This document shows positions 45,601 to 53,165 of a stretch of 64,000 nt of DNA, piece by piece. Numbering within the stretch: the first letter of the stretch is position 1; each line of letters opens with the position of its first letter. A program made the position numbers and the translations under genes. The DNA comes from Alphaproteobacteria bacterium (GTDB taxonomy: Bacteria > Pseudomonadota > Alphaproteobacteria > UBA8366 > GCA-2717185): contig WLWY01000003.1 of NCBI GenBank assembly GCA_012103325.1, positions 558,001 through 622,000 of the forward strand, read 5' to 3'. The notes below the pieces were generated by a model that saw only the letters and a program-made list of their open reading frames with translations, made no database searches and had not been told where the DNA came from.

Positions 45601-46161
45601 GGGCAGAAGGTGCATCGGCATCTGAACGATTTCGATCTCGCCTCTTATTTGATGTATCCACAGGTCTATGCCGACTACGCAGCACATCGCCGCCAATTCG
45701 GCGATGTGGGCGTGCTGCCGACGCCGGTCTTCTTCTACGGACCGGAAATCGGCGAAGAGACCATTATCGAGATCGAAAAGGGCAAGCGCCTGATCGTCCG
45801 TTTTCTCGCTCTCGGTGAGCCCAACGAGGAAGGCGAACGGACGGTTTTCTTTGAACTCAACGGTCAACCACGCACCGTGAAAGTTCAGGACAAGAGCCTG
45901 TCGAGCAATGCGCGCGTGCACCGCAAAGCCGACGAGACGAATGCGGGCCATGTCGCGGCGCCCATGCCGGGCCTCGTTGTGAGCTTGTCCGTCGCAGCAG
46001 GCGAGACCGTCGAAGCCGGCGATCAGCTCCTGACCATCGAAGCGATGAAAATGGAATCGACGCTCTATGCGGACACCGGCGGAACGGTCGCCGAAATCGT
46101 CACGTCTGCCGGGGCACGGGTTGAAGCGAAAGACCTGTTGATTGTCATCGACGCCGATTAG
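42685..46161 (+). CDS. pyc: Pyruvate carboxylase
   Basis: About 1158 residues, the full single-chain enzyme converting pyruvate and bicarbonate to oxaloacetate with ATP and biotin. Biotin carboxylase: ILVANRGEIAIRVCRAGTEL, CKASWGGGGRGMRVI, FIEVNPRIQVEHTVTE. Carboxyltransferase: TDTTFRDAHQSLLATRFRTH, FHTHDTSGISAASVLA. The biotinyl domain near the C-terminus has IEAMKMESTLYA with the biotin Lys. The GTG start is favoured by GGAGAG just upstream; an ATG four codons earlier (42673) lacks a ribosome-binding site. It is a single anaplerotic gene, convergent (4-base overlap) with the DehI-like gene. The preceding short plus-strand frame 42555-42752 is doubtful. Confidence 0.95.
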   Translation: MTKLSRHKRIPKIRKILVANRGEIAIRVCRAGTELGLRTVAIYSREDRFALHRFKADESYLVGSGLGPVQAYLNIDDIIRIARAAKVDAIHPGYGFLSENPDFADACAKADIIFIGPPADVMRKLGSKVEARRMAEEANVPVMPATGALPRDDAEIIRLAADVGYPVMCKASWGGGGRGMRVIRDENELLEQVASGQREASAAFGNDEMFLEKLVERARHVEVQILGDTHGNIVHLFERDCSLQRRNQKVIERAPAAYLSDTQRKELCEMATRLAKAANYVNAGTAEFLMDVDTGAFYFIEVNPRIQVEHTVTEVVTGIDIVKAQIRIAAGARIGDAESGTPAQNDIRLNGYALQCRVTTEDPENQFIPDYGRITAYRGATGFGIRLDGGTAYSGAIITPFYDSLLEKVTAWAPDPEEAALRMDRALREFRIRGAKTNLVFLEALIGHEKFLTGDYTTRFIDETPELFKFKPRRDRATRLLTFLGNVIVNGNPEVEGRPSPGPLPAAAMPRDLPKQSTSGTLQKLNELGPTGFAQWMRSEKRLLITDTTFRDAHQSLLATRFRTHDLARIAPVYAESLPELLSVECWGGATFDVAMRFLNEDPWTRLETLREQLPNTLLQMLLRASNAVGYTNYPDNVVRYFVEKAADGGIDLFRVFDSLNWVENMRVAMDAVLETGKLCEAAICYSGDLSDPSETKYTLDYYVTLARELEAAGAHILAIKDMAGVCKPAAITTLVETLKQEIGLPIHFHTHDTSGISAASVLAASAAGIDAVDAAMDSMSGLTSQPSLGAIAEALRGSERDPGLDRATLRALATYWEGVRRYYRAFESDLRSGMAEVYEHAMPGGQYTNLREQARGLGIEEARWPDVARAYTQVNEMFGDIVKVTPTSKVVGDMAIFMVTNDLTPENVQDPAHDVAFPQSVIELFRGDLGQPHGGFPKALQQKILKGETPMTDRPGAHLEAVDMEAAREEAGQKVHRHLNDFDLASYLMYPQVYADYAAHRRQFGDVGVLPTPVFFYGPEIGEETIIEIEKGKRLIVRFLALGEPNEEGERTVFFELNGQPRTVKVQDKSLSSNARVHRKADETNAGHVAAPMPGLVVSLSVAAGETVEAGDQLLTIEAMKMESTLYADTGGTVAEIVTSAGARVEAKDLLIVIDAD

Positions 46162-46997
46162 GCAGCCGGCATCGCGCGTTTTATCAGCGGCACGACAGCG
46201 ATCATTTTGCCGATCGGGCCATCGATGAATTGCGCCAGCGCGGCGCGAAGCGCTTCGCCCCCCTCCCCTGAAGGCTGTCGCTCCGGCTCCGCAAGGCTGC
46301 CGGACAGGGCTGCCGCGCGGCGGCGGCCTTCCGCAATCACCCCGAGGATCAATGGCTCCAACCGCCCATCGGCTGCAAATGGCGTAATCAAGGCAGAGAC
46401 AACGCTCAAATAGGGTGGCCAGTTCGCGAGATGACGATACATGCTGGCAAGAATCTCCGTACGCCCGCCGACAGCGTTCAGCGCTTCGACAAGAGCACGG
46501 ACATGCGGTTCCATCTCATCCAAGGCCAGAAGCGGCGGCATCTCTCCTTTGACGACAGCCTCGCTTGCTGAGCTCCGTGCGGTGGAGTCCTGCTGCGTCT
46601 CCGTCCCCTCGAGACGCGCCAAAAGCGCGGCGAGAGCTATCATATTCATCGCATTGCTTCGCTCATATGCGCTGAGGATCATCGAAATCCGAACAACATC
46701 GCTGCTACCGAGGCCGAGCGCCGCCAGCGATGATGTCGTCAATCCGGGCAATGCCGGAATCTCCAATCCATCGCGAAGCGCCGAGGCTTCGGCCATAATG
46801 GCGCCGCTGCCATAAAGCGGTTTCAACGATTCCCATGCCCATTGGAGGCCACCTGGGAAAACGGCGAGATGCCGCCAGATTAAATTCACCACCGGCACGC
46901 CGAGGGTTGCGCGGATGTCGCTATAGAGGGCCGCGACCTCTCCCGTCGCGTCGGCTTCTCTAATGGATGGTACCGAGTCGGCGGACGAAATGTTCAT
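46158..46997 (-). CDS. DehI-family (haloacid dehalogenase type I-like) protein
   Basis: A 279-residue all-helical protein with two internally similar halves: GEVAALYSDIRATLGVPVVN with LIWRHLAVFPGGLQWAW in the first, and ALVEALNAVGGRTEILASMY with RHLANWPPYLSVV in the second. This tandem arrangement and the N-LxxRHLA blocks match DehI proteins, some of which hydrolyse D- and L-2-haloacids. Most members are uncharacterised. GGAAG precedes the start at 7 bases; a longer frame extends upstream with unconvincing sequence. It is divergent from the hotdog-hydratase gene. Confidence 0.6.
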   Translation of the reverse strand: MNISSADSVPSIREADATGEVAALYSDIRATLGVPVVNLIWRHLAVFPGGLQWAWESLKPLYGSGAIMAEASALRDGLEIPALPGLTTSSLAALGLGSSDVVRISMILSAYERSNAMNMIALAALLARLEGTETQQDSTARSSASEAVVKGEMPPLLALDEMEPHVRALVEALNAVGGRTEILASMYRHLANWPPYLSVVSALITPFAADGRLEPLILGVIAEGRRRAAALSGSLAEPERQPSGEGGEALRAALAQFIDGPIGKMIAVVPLIKRAMPAA

Positions 46998-47126
46998 TTC
47001 AGTGCTTCCTTTGAACGGCTTTTCGGCAAGTGTGCGTCGCGTCTTCCCTAGGGACAAGCGCTTTCGGGATGCCGGGTTGCATGTTAAAGGATCGCGCAGC
47101 ATATGAGCGACGATGGGAGAAAATAG

Positions 47127-47987
47127 ATGGCCGACAATCTGGAAGCGCTCAAGGAATGGATCGGCAAGACGGAAGTCGCAGAGGAACGCGCAAGCGTGGG
47201 CCGGATACACGGCCTGGCGGCACTGCTAGACAAGCCGGAGGTTCCCGAGGAAGGCGATCCTGTCGGCCCCATGGGGCATTGGTGCTACTTCATGCCGCGC
47301 GTGCCTGCTTCCAAAATCGGTGCCGATGGCCATCCCGCGCGCGGTGGTTTCATGCCACCGGTCCCGCTGCCGCGCCGGATGTTCGGTGGCTTTCGGGCGA
47401 CCTATCACAAGCCCCTTATCCTCGGTGAAATGATGCAGCGAGAAGCACGCATCGCCAATGTACAGATCAAGGAAGGCCGTACCGGCACTTTGGTCATCTG
47501 CACCGTTCATCACGAGTTCAGCGGAGAAAACGGGCTGGCCCTGGAAGAAGATCACGACTACGTCTATCGCGGCAATCCGCCGGCGGACAGCAGTGACAGC
47601 ACTGGCGGCAGCGGAAAAACGGCCATGGCGCCCACGGACCACGCGTGGCGGAGAGAAATCACTCCCAACCCTGTTATGCTGTTCCGTTACTCCGCCGTCA
47701 CCTTCAATGGCCATCGAATTCACTACGACCGAAAATATGTCACCGAAGTCGAAGGATATCCGGCCCTGGTCGTGCACGGCCCGCTTATTGCGACGCTGTT
47801 GGCAGAATTGGCGATCGACAACAACCCGGGACGCGAATTCCGGCGGTTCGATTTTCAGGCCCGTGCGCCCTTGTTCGACAACGCGCCCTTCACGGTTGCC
47901 GGCAAACCGACGGAGGACGGTTGCTCCCTTTGGTCGACGACGCCTGGGGGAAGCTACTCCGCCCGCGCCACGGCTGTTTTTGCCTAA
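47127..47987 (+). CDS. HTD2/MaoC-like hotdog dehydratase (mesaconyl/itaconyl-CoA hydratase type)
   Basis: A 286-residue double-hotdog protein. The N-terminal FAS1-like dehydratase half includes WCYFMPRVPASKIGADGHPA and PPVPLPRRMFGGF. The C-terminal half has the hydratase signature FRYSAVTFNGHRIHYDRKYV (N-x-H-x-I-H-x-D), then YPALVVHGPLIATLLAEL. Relatives act as mesaconyl-C4-CoA or itaconyl-CoA hydratases or on 3-hydroxyacyl thioesters. The response-regulator gene begins 24 bases downstream and may be co-transcribed. Confidence 0.75.
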   Translation: MADNLEALKEWIGKTEVAEERASVGRIHGLAALLDKPEVPEEGDPVGPMGHWCYFMPRVPASKIGADGHPARGGFMPPVPLPRRMFGGFRATYHKPLILGEMMQREARIANVQIKEGRTGTLVICTVHHEFSGENGLALEEDHDYVYRGNPPADSSDSTGGSGKTAMAPTDHAWRREITPNPVMLFRYSAVTFNGHRIHYDRKYVTEVEGYPALVVHGPLIATLLAELAIDNNPGREFRRFDFQARAPLFDNAPFTVAGKPTEDGCSLWSTTPGGSYSARATAVFA

Positions 47988-48011
47988 GAACTCGGGAGCG
48001 GACGACCGGCA

Positions 48012-48716
48012 ATGGATACCAGCGCACCCATCTTGATCATCGAGGATGACCGCAATATCGCGGATCTGGTCCGGCGTTATCTGGAACGCGCGGGTTATGA
48101 ATCGCTTGTCGCCCATGATGGTGCTGAAGGGCTGGCGATGGCGCAGTCACACAAACCGCGTTTCGTCATTCTTGACGTCATGTTACCGGGCATGGATGGG
48201 TGGGAAGTGTGCCGAGCGCTCCGCAAAGTTTCCGAGATTCCGATCTTGATCCTGACCGCCCGCGCGGAAGAAATGGACCGCGTTGTCGGCTTGTCAATCG
48301 GGGCGGACGATTATGTCGTGAAACCATTCAGTCCAAGGGAACTGGTCGAGCGGGTCAAGGCGATCCTGCGCCGCGCCGGACCAGCAGCGGCGAATCCGAC
48401 GTCCGTCATGGAGCATAACGGCCTCATGGTCGACGTGGAAAAACGCCGGGTCACCGTCGACGGTACCCTTGTTGCATTAACGCCTTCCGAATTTACACTG
48501 TTGGAAGCGCTTATGACGTCTCCGGGCCGTGTCTATACGCGCGCCGATTTGTTGAACCGTCTCTATGCCGGCGGCGAATCCGTCGTCGATCGCGTCGTCG
48601 ACGTCCATATCGGCAAACTGCGGCGCAAGATCGAAACGGAATCGTCGCGACCCCGCTATATCGAAACGGTGCATGGCATCGGTTACCGGTTCGCCGATAG
48701 CGATATCGCCCCATGA
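48012..48716 (+). CDS. OmpR-family response regulator
   Basis: A 234-residue regulator. The receiver domain has acidic pair IIEDDRNIADL, phosphoacceptor FVILDVMLPGMDGWEVC, the conserved Thr in ILILTARAEE, and Lys in DYVVKPFSPREL. The winged-helix DNA-binding domain spans about residues 130-230 (LTPSEFTLLEALMTSPGRV, VDVHIGKLRRKIE, HGIGYRF). Its stop overlaps the histidine-kinase start (ATGA). Confidence 0.93.
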   Translation: MDTSAPILIIEDDRNIADLVRRYLERAGYESLVAHDGAEGLAMAQSHKPRFVILDVMLPGMDGWEVCRALRKVSEIPILILTARAEEMDRVVGLSIGADDYVVKPFSPRELVERVKAILRRAGPAAANPTSVMEHNGLMVDVEKRRVTVDGTLVALTPSEFTLLEALMTSPGRVYTRADLLNRLYAGGESVVDRVVDVHIGKLRRKIETESSRPRYIETVHGIGYRFADSDIAP

Positions 48717-49777
48717 AGCAACGGCTACTCTGGAAACTGCTGGCGATTAACCTGCCGATCATCGGCATCGTTATCGCGGTCCTCTGGCTTGCCATCGATG
48801 TTCTAGCGGCTGACTATTTCACCGACCTTATGGAGCGCTATAAGATATCGCCGTCGGAAACGCATCAGATGTTTCTCGATGCGATCCACCGCTATTTCAT
48901 ACAGGCAACTATCGTCGCGATCGCGATCGCCGCCTTGTTGAGCGTGATCCTCACGCGCAAAGTGCTGCGTCCTCTGTCGGAAATCGGCGAGGTTACCCGC
49001 CGGTTGGCGGCCGGGGACTACAGCGCCCGGACAACGACCGAATCTGCGGATGAGGTCGGCGACCTTGCCAGCGCATTCAATCAAATGGCAGATAGTCTGG
49101 AGCATCTGGAGGGGTTGCGCCGCACCATGGTCGCGGACTTCGCCCACGAGTTGCGCACTCCATTAACCAACATCCGCGGCTATCTCGAGGCGCTCGCCGA
49201 TGGCGTCGTCACGCCGTCTAACGAGACCTACGATATCCTTCAGGACGAAATTATGCGCCTTGTTCGGCTGGTCGAGGATTTAAACCAGTTGACCAGTGCC
49301 GATGCCGCGCGCGCCTATCTTCGGCGAGAAAAAGTCGATCTTCGTGACTTTGTCGAACGCGCTCTGGCACTCAACCGCCATGAGTTTGACGCACGTAGCA
49401 TAAATGTCAGCGTGACATTCGAACCAGATGCGGAACAAGTCGAAGGCGACCCGGACAAACTGTTGCAAGTCATCCGCAACCTGATCCAGAACGCCTGGCA
49501 GTATACGCCGGAGCGTGGCGCGTTTCGCATAGCAGCGAGCCGCACACAGGCCGCGGTGCGCATCGATTTCATCAACACAGGTGCCGGCATCACGGCGGCA
49601 GATGCACAACTCGTGTTCGAACGCTTTCACCGCATCGAAAAATCCCGTTCCCGGGAAACCGGCGGTGCTGGCATCGGCCTATCCATCGTCAAGCAACTCG
49701 TGGAAGCGCATGGCGGCAGTGTCGGTGTAGCGCCAGAAGGCGACGAAGTTCGGTTCTGGATAACCTTGCCCGCCTAA
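48713..49777 (+). CDS. HAMP-domain sensor histidine kinase (BaeS-like)
   Basis: A 354-residue kinase. Two membrane helices (about 8-32 and 62-83) flank a short periplasmic loop of ~30 residues. HAMP follows (VLRPLSEIGEVTRRLAAGDY), then H-box VADFAHELRTPLTNIRGYLE, N-box VIRNLIQNAWQYTPERG, and G boxes INTGAGIT and TGGAGIGLSIVKQLV. The tiny sensor loop suggests detection within the membrane, as in envelope-stress kinases. It phosphorylates the OmpR-type regulator upstream. The convergent HDAC-like gene overlaps its end by 4 bases. Confidence 0.93.
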   Translation: MKQRLLWKLLAINLPIIGIVIAVLWLAIDVLAADYFTDLMERYKISPSETHQMFLDAIHRYFIQATIVAIAIAALLSVILTRKVLRPLSEIGEVTRRLAAGDYSARTTTESADEVGDLASAFNQMADSLEHLEGLRRTMVADFAHELRTPLTNIRGYLEALADGVVTPSNETYDILQDEIMRLVRLVEDLNQLTSADAARAYLRREKVDLRDFVERALALNRHEFDARSINVSVTFEPDAEQVEGDPDKLLQVIRNLIQNAWQYTPERGAFRIAASRTQAAVRIDFINTGAGITAADAQLVFERFHRIEKSRSRETGGAGIGLSIVKQLVEAHGGSVGVAPEGDEVRFWITLPA

Positions 49778-50886
49778 GCAAATCCAAAGAACTCAGCAAA
49801 CTCATCGATCAGTTCACGCTGTAGCGCCTGGAACCGGGCATTGGGCTGATTGGCGCGGATGCGCTCATCGAACGGATCCGGCGCCCCAATCGCTGAGCCA
49901 GCGAGCGTTTGGATCGTGGCGTGGCCGCAGAACGGCACATGAACTTCCGAATACCCGCCCTCATGCGCCATAATCACCCGCCCGTCACAACGCGCATCCG
50001 CCAGGGTCATGATCTCTGCCGTCATCGCCCGATAGGTTTCGGCAGAGGCCAGCATGCGGGACAGCGGATCCAATCCAGAGGCATCAAAGCCGCACGCGAC
50101 GATAATGACGTCCGGCGAGAACGTTTGCAGCGCGGGCGTCACGATCCGTTCGAAAGCATACAGATAGGAATCATGGCCACCGCCGGGCATCAGCGGGATG
50201 TTTATGTTGAACCCCTCGCCCGCGCCGATACCGCGCGTTTCCACAGTTCCAGTATTCCTCGGATAGTTGTTCTCCTGGTGAAGGGAAATTGTCAGCACAT
50301 CGTCACGATCGATAAAAATCGATTCCGTGCCGTTGCCGTGATGGACGTCCCAATCGACCACGGCGAAGCGCGTTGCCATCTTGTTAGCAATGGCGGCTTC
50401 GATCGCAATTGCGATGTTGGCCAGCAAACAGAATCCCATCGGCGTGTCCGGCAAACAATGATGTCCGGGCGGACGGCTAAGCGCGTAGGCATTACGGGCC
50501 TCCCCACCAAGCACATGGAATAGCGCTCCCTTGACCAGTCCGGCCGACAATGCCGCTATATCGAAACTATCCGGCCCAAAGGGTGTACGTTCCCCAAGCT
50601 CACCACCGCCAGACGCACTCATCCGTCTAAACGTATCGAGATAGTCGGCTGGGTGAATGCGACGGAGATCTTCCTCGGATGCCGATAGTACCGAGGGGCA
50701 ATCGAGCTCGCCGATCAAACCTGTAACGTCCATCAGGCTTTTCAGGCGCCGCTTGGTCTCCGGGCTCTCAGGCAACCCTCCGGCAGCCAAAGGTTGAACC
50801 AGCCCGCCCAGCGGCGCAACCGACGCATAATTGCCGCCCGAATGCCAAAAACAATGCTCGTTCCATAAAAACGCGGTCTCGGACAA
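49774..50886 (-). CDS. Class II histone deacetylase-like amidohydrolase (HDAH type)
   Basis: A 370-residue zinc amidohydrolase, the length of the Bordetella/Alcaligenes HDAH enzyme (369). Catalytic blocks: SRPPGHHCLPDTPMGFCLL (His pair), RFAVVDWDVHHGNGTESIF (zinc Asp and His), VACGFDASGLDPLSRM (second zinc Asp) and MAHEGGYSEVHVPFC with the class II Tyr replacement region. Such bacterial enzymes remove acetyl or larger acyl groups from lysine or polyamines. The start is TTG with GGGAG 6-7 bases before it; a longer frame to 50967 gives non-conserved sequence. Confidence 0.85.
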   Translation of the reverse strand: MSETAFLWNEHCFWHSGGNYASVAPLGGLVQPLAAGGLPESPETKRRLKSLMDVTGLIGELDCPSVLSASEEDLRRIHPADYLDTFRRMSASGGGELGERTPFGPDSFDIAALSAGLVKGALFHVLGGEARNAYALSRPPGHHCLPDTPMGFCLLANIAIAIEAAIANKMATRFAVVDWDVHHGNGTESIFIDRDDVLTISLHQENNYPRNTGTVETRGIGAGEGFNINIPLMPGGGHDSYLYAFERIVTPALQTFSPDVIIVACGFDASGLDPLSRMLASAETYRAMTAEIMTLADARCDGRVIMAHEGGYSEVHVPFCGHATIQTLAGSAIGAPDPFDERIRANQPNARFQALQRELIDEFAEFFGFA

Positions 50887-51104
50887 TTTGTTCTCCCTTG
50901 CCCAAATGGGCGACGGTGACAGTGTAGCAATATCAACAAGGTTTCCGGCTATGAATCGGCGGCCCACCTCATGCTCACGAAGCCGTGACCTATCTTTACA
51001 AAATCTTTAAGACTTCTTTATTCACGCCTTACATCAACTTGCCATCTTCTATGCGATGGCCGCTGCGACATTCGGTTTCCGGCGGGCTCATGATCGCAAT
51101 CGGC

Positions 51105-51120
51105 CGGTATAGTGACCGGT
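51105..51120. promoter_or_regulatory. Inverted repeat upstream of the CNPC operon
   Basis: CCGGT-ATAGTG-ACCGG lies 25 bases before the first gene of the CNPC operon, just upstream of its AAGGAGAGG ribosome-binding site. Position suits an operator or an mRNA leader hairpin. The rest of the 50887-51144 gap contains an A/T-rich stretch near 50995-51020 but no promoter I can assign with confidence. Confidence 0.3.
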
Positions 51121-51144
51121 CCAGCAGAGTTAAGGAGAGGCTAA

Positions 51145-51438
51145 ATGTCGACGCAGAAAAAGTTCCCCTTGAAGCAATCCATTGCCGCGCTTGGTGCGGC
51201 TGCCATGTTGGCTGGCGCCACCGCATTGCCGGCCGCCGCCGCGACGGCGGGCGATACGCCTGTACAGCTCGCGAGCTGTAACCCCTGCAAAGCAAAGCGT
51301 GGCTGCAATCCTTGCGCCGCGAAGAAGGGCTGCAACCCCTGCGCCGCGAAGAAGGGCTGCAATCCCTGCGCTGCGAAGCGTGGCTGCAACCCCTGCGCCG
51401 CGAAGAAGGGCTGCAACCCCTGCGCCGCAAAAAAGTAA
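51145..51438 (+). CDS. Secreted CNPC-repeat protein (12 cysteines), unknown function
   Basis: A 97-residue protein. It has a basic start MSTQKKFPLKQ, a hydrophobic signal core (SIAALGAAAMLAGATALPAA) with likely cleavage after AAA at about 33, then residues 45-97 made of six nine-residue units CNPC(A/K)AK(K/R)G. This gives six CxxC pairs spaced exactly nine apart with two to three basic residues per unit. Regular CxxC pairs on a basic scaffold suggest metal (copper, zinc) binding or a substrate for thiol modification. I know of no characterised family to assign. It has the strongest ribosome-binding site of the operon (AAGGAGAGG), fitting high expression. The four genes that follow are all exported. 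Confidence 0.8.
   Translation: MSTQKKFPLKQSIAALGAAAMLAGATALPAAAATAGDTPVQLASCNPCKAKRGCNPCAAKKGCNPCAAKKGCNPCAAKRGCNPCAAKKGCNPCAAKK
51277..51435 (+). repeat. In-frame 27-base tandem repeat coding CNPCAAKKG units
   Basis: Six near-identical units (the last lacking the Gly codon). Differences are mostly synonymous (AAC/AAT for Asn, CCC/CCT for Pro), with Lys-to-Arg at two units and Ala-to-Lys in the first. Synonymous drift with conserved protein sequence suggests selection on the peptide, not a recent replication-slip expansion. Confidence 0.85.
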
Positions 51439-51507
51439 CTAAGCCTTAAAACCGGGCTCATATGTAGGGGCCTTCGACCACGAGGAAGCAAACAGGAGAG
51501 CGATATC

Positions 51508-51939
51508 GTGCAAAAAGGCGCCTTATTTGCCATCGCCGCGCTGCTTAGTGCGGCGATGGCGGCCCCGGCAGTGGCCGCAACAGCGGAACGCGTAAAAATC
51601 ACCGGCGAGGTCATCGACAGCTGGTGCTACATCACCGAAATCATGTACGCGGAAGGAACCGCGCACCATCAGTGCGCATTGTGGTGCGCAGCCGGTGGGG
51701 TTCCCGTCGGTATCCTAGGCGACGACGGCCAAGTCTACATGGTCCTGAAGCTGGGCCAGGATGACACCAGCGTGGCCAATCCGGCTATTCTGCGCATTCA
51801 AAGCCATCGCGTCACCGTCGATGGCTCCCTATATGACCGCGACGGGATCAAGTATCTCGTGGTCAACAAGGTCATCGACGACTCCGGTATCGTAAAACTG
51901 ACCCACGAAGATTACGGCATTCAGCCGTTCGGGAAGTGA
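51508..51939 (+). CDS. Secreted protein with WC...CALWC motif, unknown function
   Basis: A 143-residue protein with a signal peptide (GALFAIAALLSAAMAAPAVA). The mature domain reads VKITGEVIDSWCYITEIMYA, then HHQCALWCAAGGVPVGILGD, then a beta-rich tail ending THEDYGIQPFG. Three Cys are arranged C-x(17)-C-x3-C with two His just before the CxxxC, a plausible metal or heme-edge site. The next gene product shows the same pattern. The GTG start is supported by CAGGAGAG 8 bases upstream. It is the second gene of the five-gene operon, 69 bases after the CNPC gene. Confidence 0.75.
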   Translation: MQKGALFAIAALLSAAMAAPAVAATAERVKITGEVIDSWCYITEIMYAEGTAHHQCALWCAAGGVPVGILGDDGQVYMVLKLGQDDTSVANPAILRIQSHRVTVDGSLYDRDGIKYLVVNKVIDDSGIVKLTHEDYGIQPFGK

Positions 51940-51943
51940 CGCC

Positions 51944-52492
51944 ATGAAACGCAATCTGCATATCGCCTTGATGGTATTTGGTATGGTCTTCCTGTCCGGC
52001 GCGGCGCACGCCGCGGAAGAGTGGGGACTGCCCGAGGAAAAAACCGCACGGTTCGAAGCGAAGGTCGTCGACGTTCTTTGCGAACTGAGTGGCGATTGCC
52101 CGAAGGCCTGCGGCGGCGGCAAGCGTCAGCTTGGCCTGCTCGACGGCTCAGGAAAACTGGTTCTGCCGGTCAAGAACAACGTCATTTTCGCAGGCGTCGC
52201 TGATGAATTGATCGAATTTTGCGGCAAGCAGGTTATTGCCGATGGTCTGTTCACCACCAATAGAGGCTATACCATTTTCGCCCTGCAGTTCGTGAAGGAA
52301 GCACCGGACGGCAAATGGCAGCGCGCGAACCGCTTCCTGCCAAAATGGGCGAAGAAGAACGGAGTCTCTGCCGACAGCCCGAAAGCCGAGCGCTGGTTCG
52401 AGAACGACCCGCGCGTCAACGCGCTTATCGCGAAGGACGGAAAGCTCGGCTTGGGTCTTAAGACCGACAAAGAATACCTGTCCAAGCAGTAG
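51944..52492 (+). CDS. Secreted protein with LC...CPKAC motif, unknown function
   Basis: A 182-residue protein with signal peptide (HIALMVFGMVFLSGAAHA, cleaved near AHAAE). The mature part has FEAKVVDVLCELSGDCPKAC followed by GGGKRQLGLLDGSGKLVLPV, then a fourth Cys in IEFCGKQVIADGL. The order V-(I/V)-D-x-(W/L)-C ... C-x3-C ... G ... G-(I/L)-L-x-x-x-G matches the previous protein, so the two are likely paralogous. The C-terminal ~60 residues (WAKKNGVSADSPKAERWFEN) have no counterpart there. It starts 4 bases after the preceding stop. Confidence 0.75.
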   Translation: MKRNLHIALMVFGMVFLSGAAHAAEEWGLPEEKTARFEAKVVDVLCELSGDCPKACGGGKRQLGLLDGSGKLVLPVKNNVIFAGVADELIEFCGKQVIADGLFTTNRGYTIFALQFVKEAPDGKWQRANRFLPKWAKKNGVSADSPKAERWFENDPRVNALIAKDGKLGLGLKTDKEYLSKQ

Positions 52493-52494
52493 GG

Positions 52495-53121
52495 ATGCAT
52501 TCGATCATGCCCAGGCTACTTGTTCTCGCGACTGCGGTGGCGTTGCTGTTATCAGGTCAGGCAATTGCCCATGACGGCAAGAAGCATCAGGCGGCGAAGT
52601 CCTCGGTCATCCCGGCAAAGGCATCGCCCCCCCTTCCCTTTGAAGTCGGGGGACCATTCACCCTGGTCGATCACACGGGCAAGCAGCGCACGGACCAGGA
52701 TTTCCGCGGCAAATTCATGCTGGTCTTCTTCGGCTACGCCAATTGCCTGTCGATTTGTCCAGTTGGGCTGCGGCGGATGACGGTTGCGGTCGATGCGCTG
52801 GGGCCGGCCGGCGATAAGATTCAGCCGCTCTTGATCAGTGTCGACTCCGAACACGACACGCCACAGAACATGAGCAGCGAAGTTACTAAGATCCATCCCC
52901 GTCTTATCGGCCTAACGGGAACGGCCGCTCAGCTGAAAGCCGCGGCGAAAGCCTATCAGGTCGAGTCCAAACAGGTGTCGCAAACGCCGGACGGCAAACC
53001 AATTTTCGCGCATGGCTCTTACATCTATCTGATGCGTCCTGATGGGAAGCTGGCCACTATCATTCCACCCGTTCTCGGTGACGAGCAGATGGCCGGGATC
53101 ATGCGTCGCTACGTGAATTAA
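52495..53121 (+). CDS. SCO1/SenC-family periplasmic protein
   Basis: A 208-residue thioredoxin-fold protein. A signal peptide (LLVLATAVALLLSGQAIAH) is followed by PFTLVDHTGKQRTDQDFRGK, FFGYANCLSICPVGLRRMT with the copper-binding CxxxC, SVDSEHDTPQ, and the distal copper-ligand His in FAHGSYIYLMRPDG. SCO proteins deliver copper to cytochrome oxidase CuA or act as thiol-disulfide reductants. No oxidase subunit is nearby; it lies 2 bases after the preceding Cys protein, so it probably serves this operon. ATG 52507 is an alternative start. Confidence 0.88.
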   Translation: MHSIMPRLLVLATAVALLLSGQAIAHDGKKHQAAKSSVIPAKASPPLPFEVGGPFTLVDHTGKQRTDQDFRGKFMLVFFGYANCLSICPVGLRRMTVAVDALGPAGDKIQPLLISVDSEHDTPQNMSSEVTKIHPRLIGLTGTAAQLKAAAKAYQVESKQVSQTPDGKPIFAHGSYIYLMRPDGKLATIIPPVLGDEQMAGIMRRYVN

Positions 53122-53165
53122 ACGGCACCATCGACGGTGCCGAGCGGATAAGGGGGAGACAATCC

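Noticed and set aside
51277..51435. 27-base direct repeats resembling a short CRISPR or satellite array
   Set aside because: Units are contiguous with no spacers, stay in one reading frame after a signal peptide and vary mainly at synonymous positions, so they are coding repeats.
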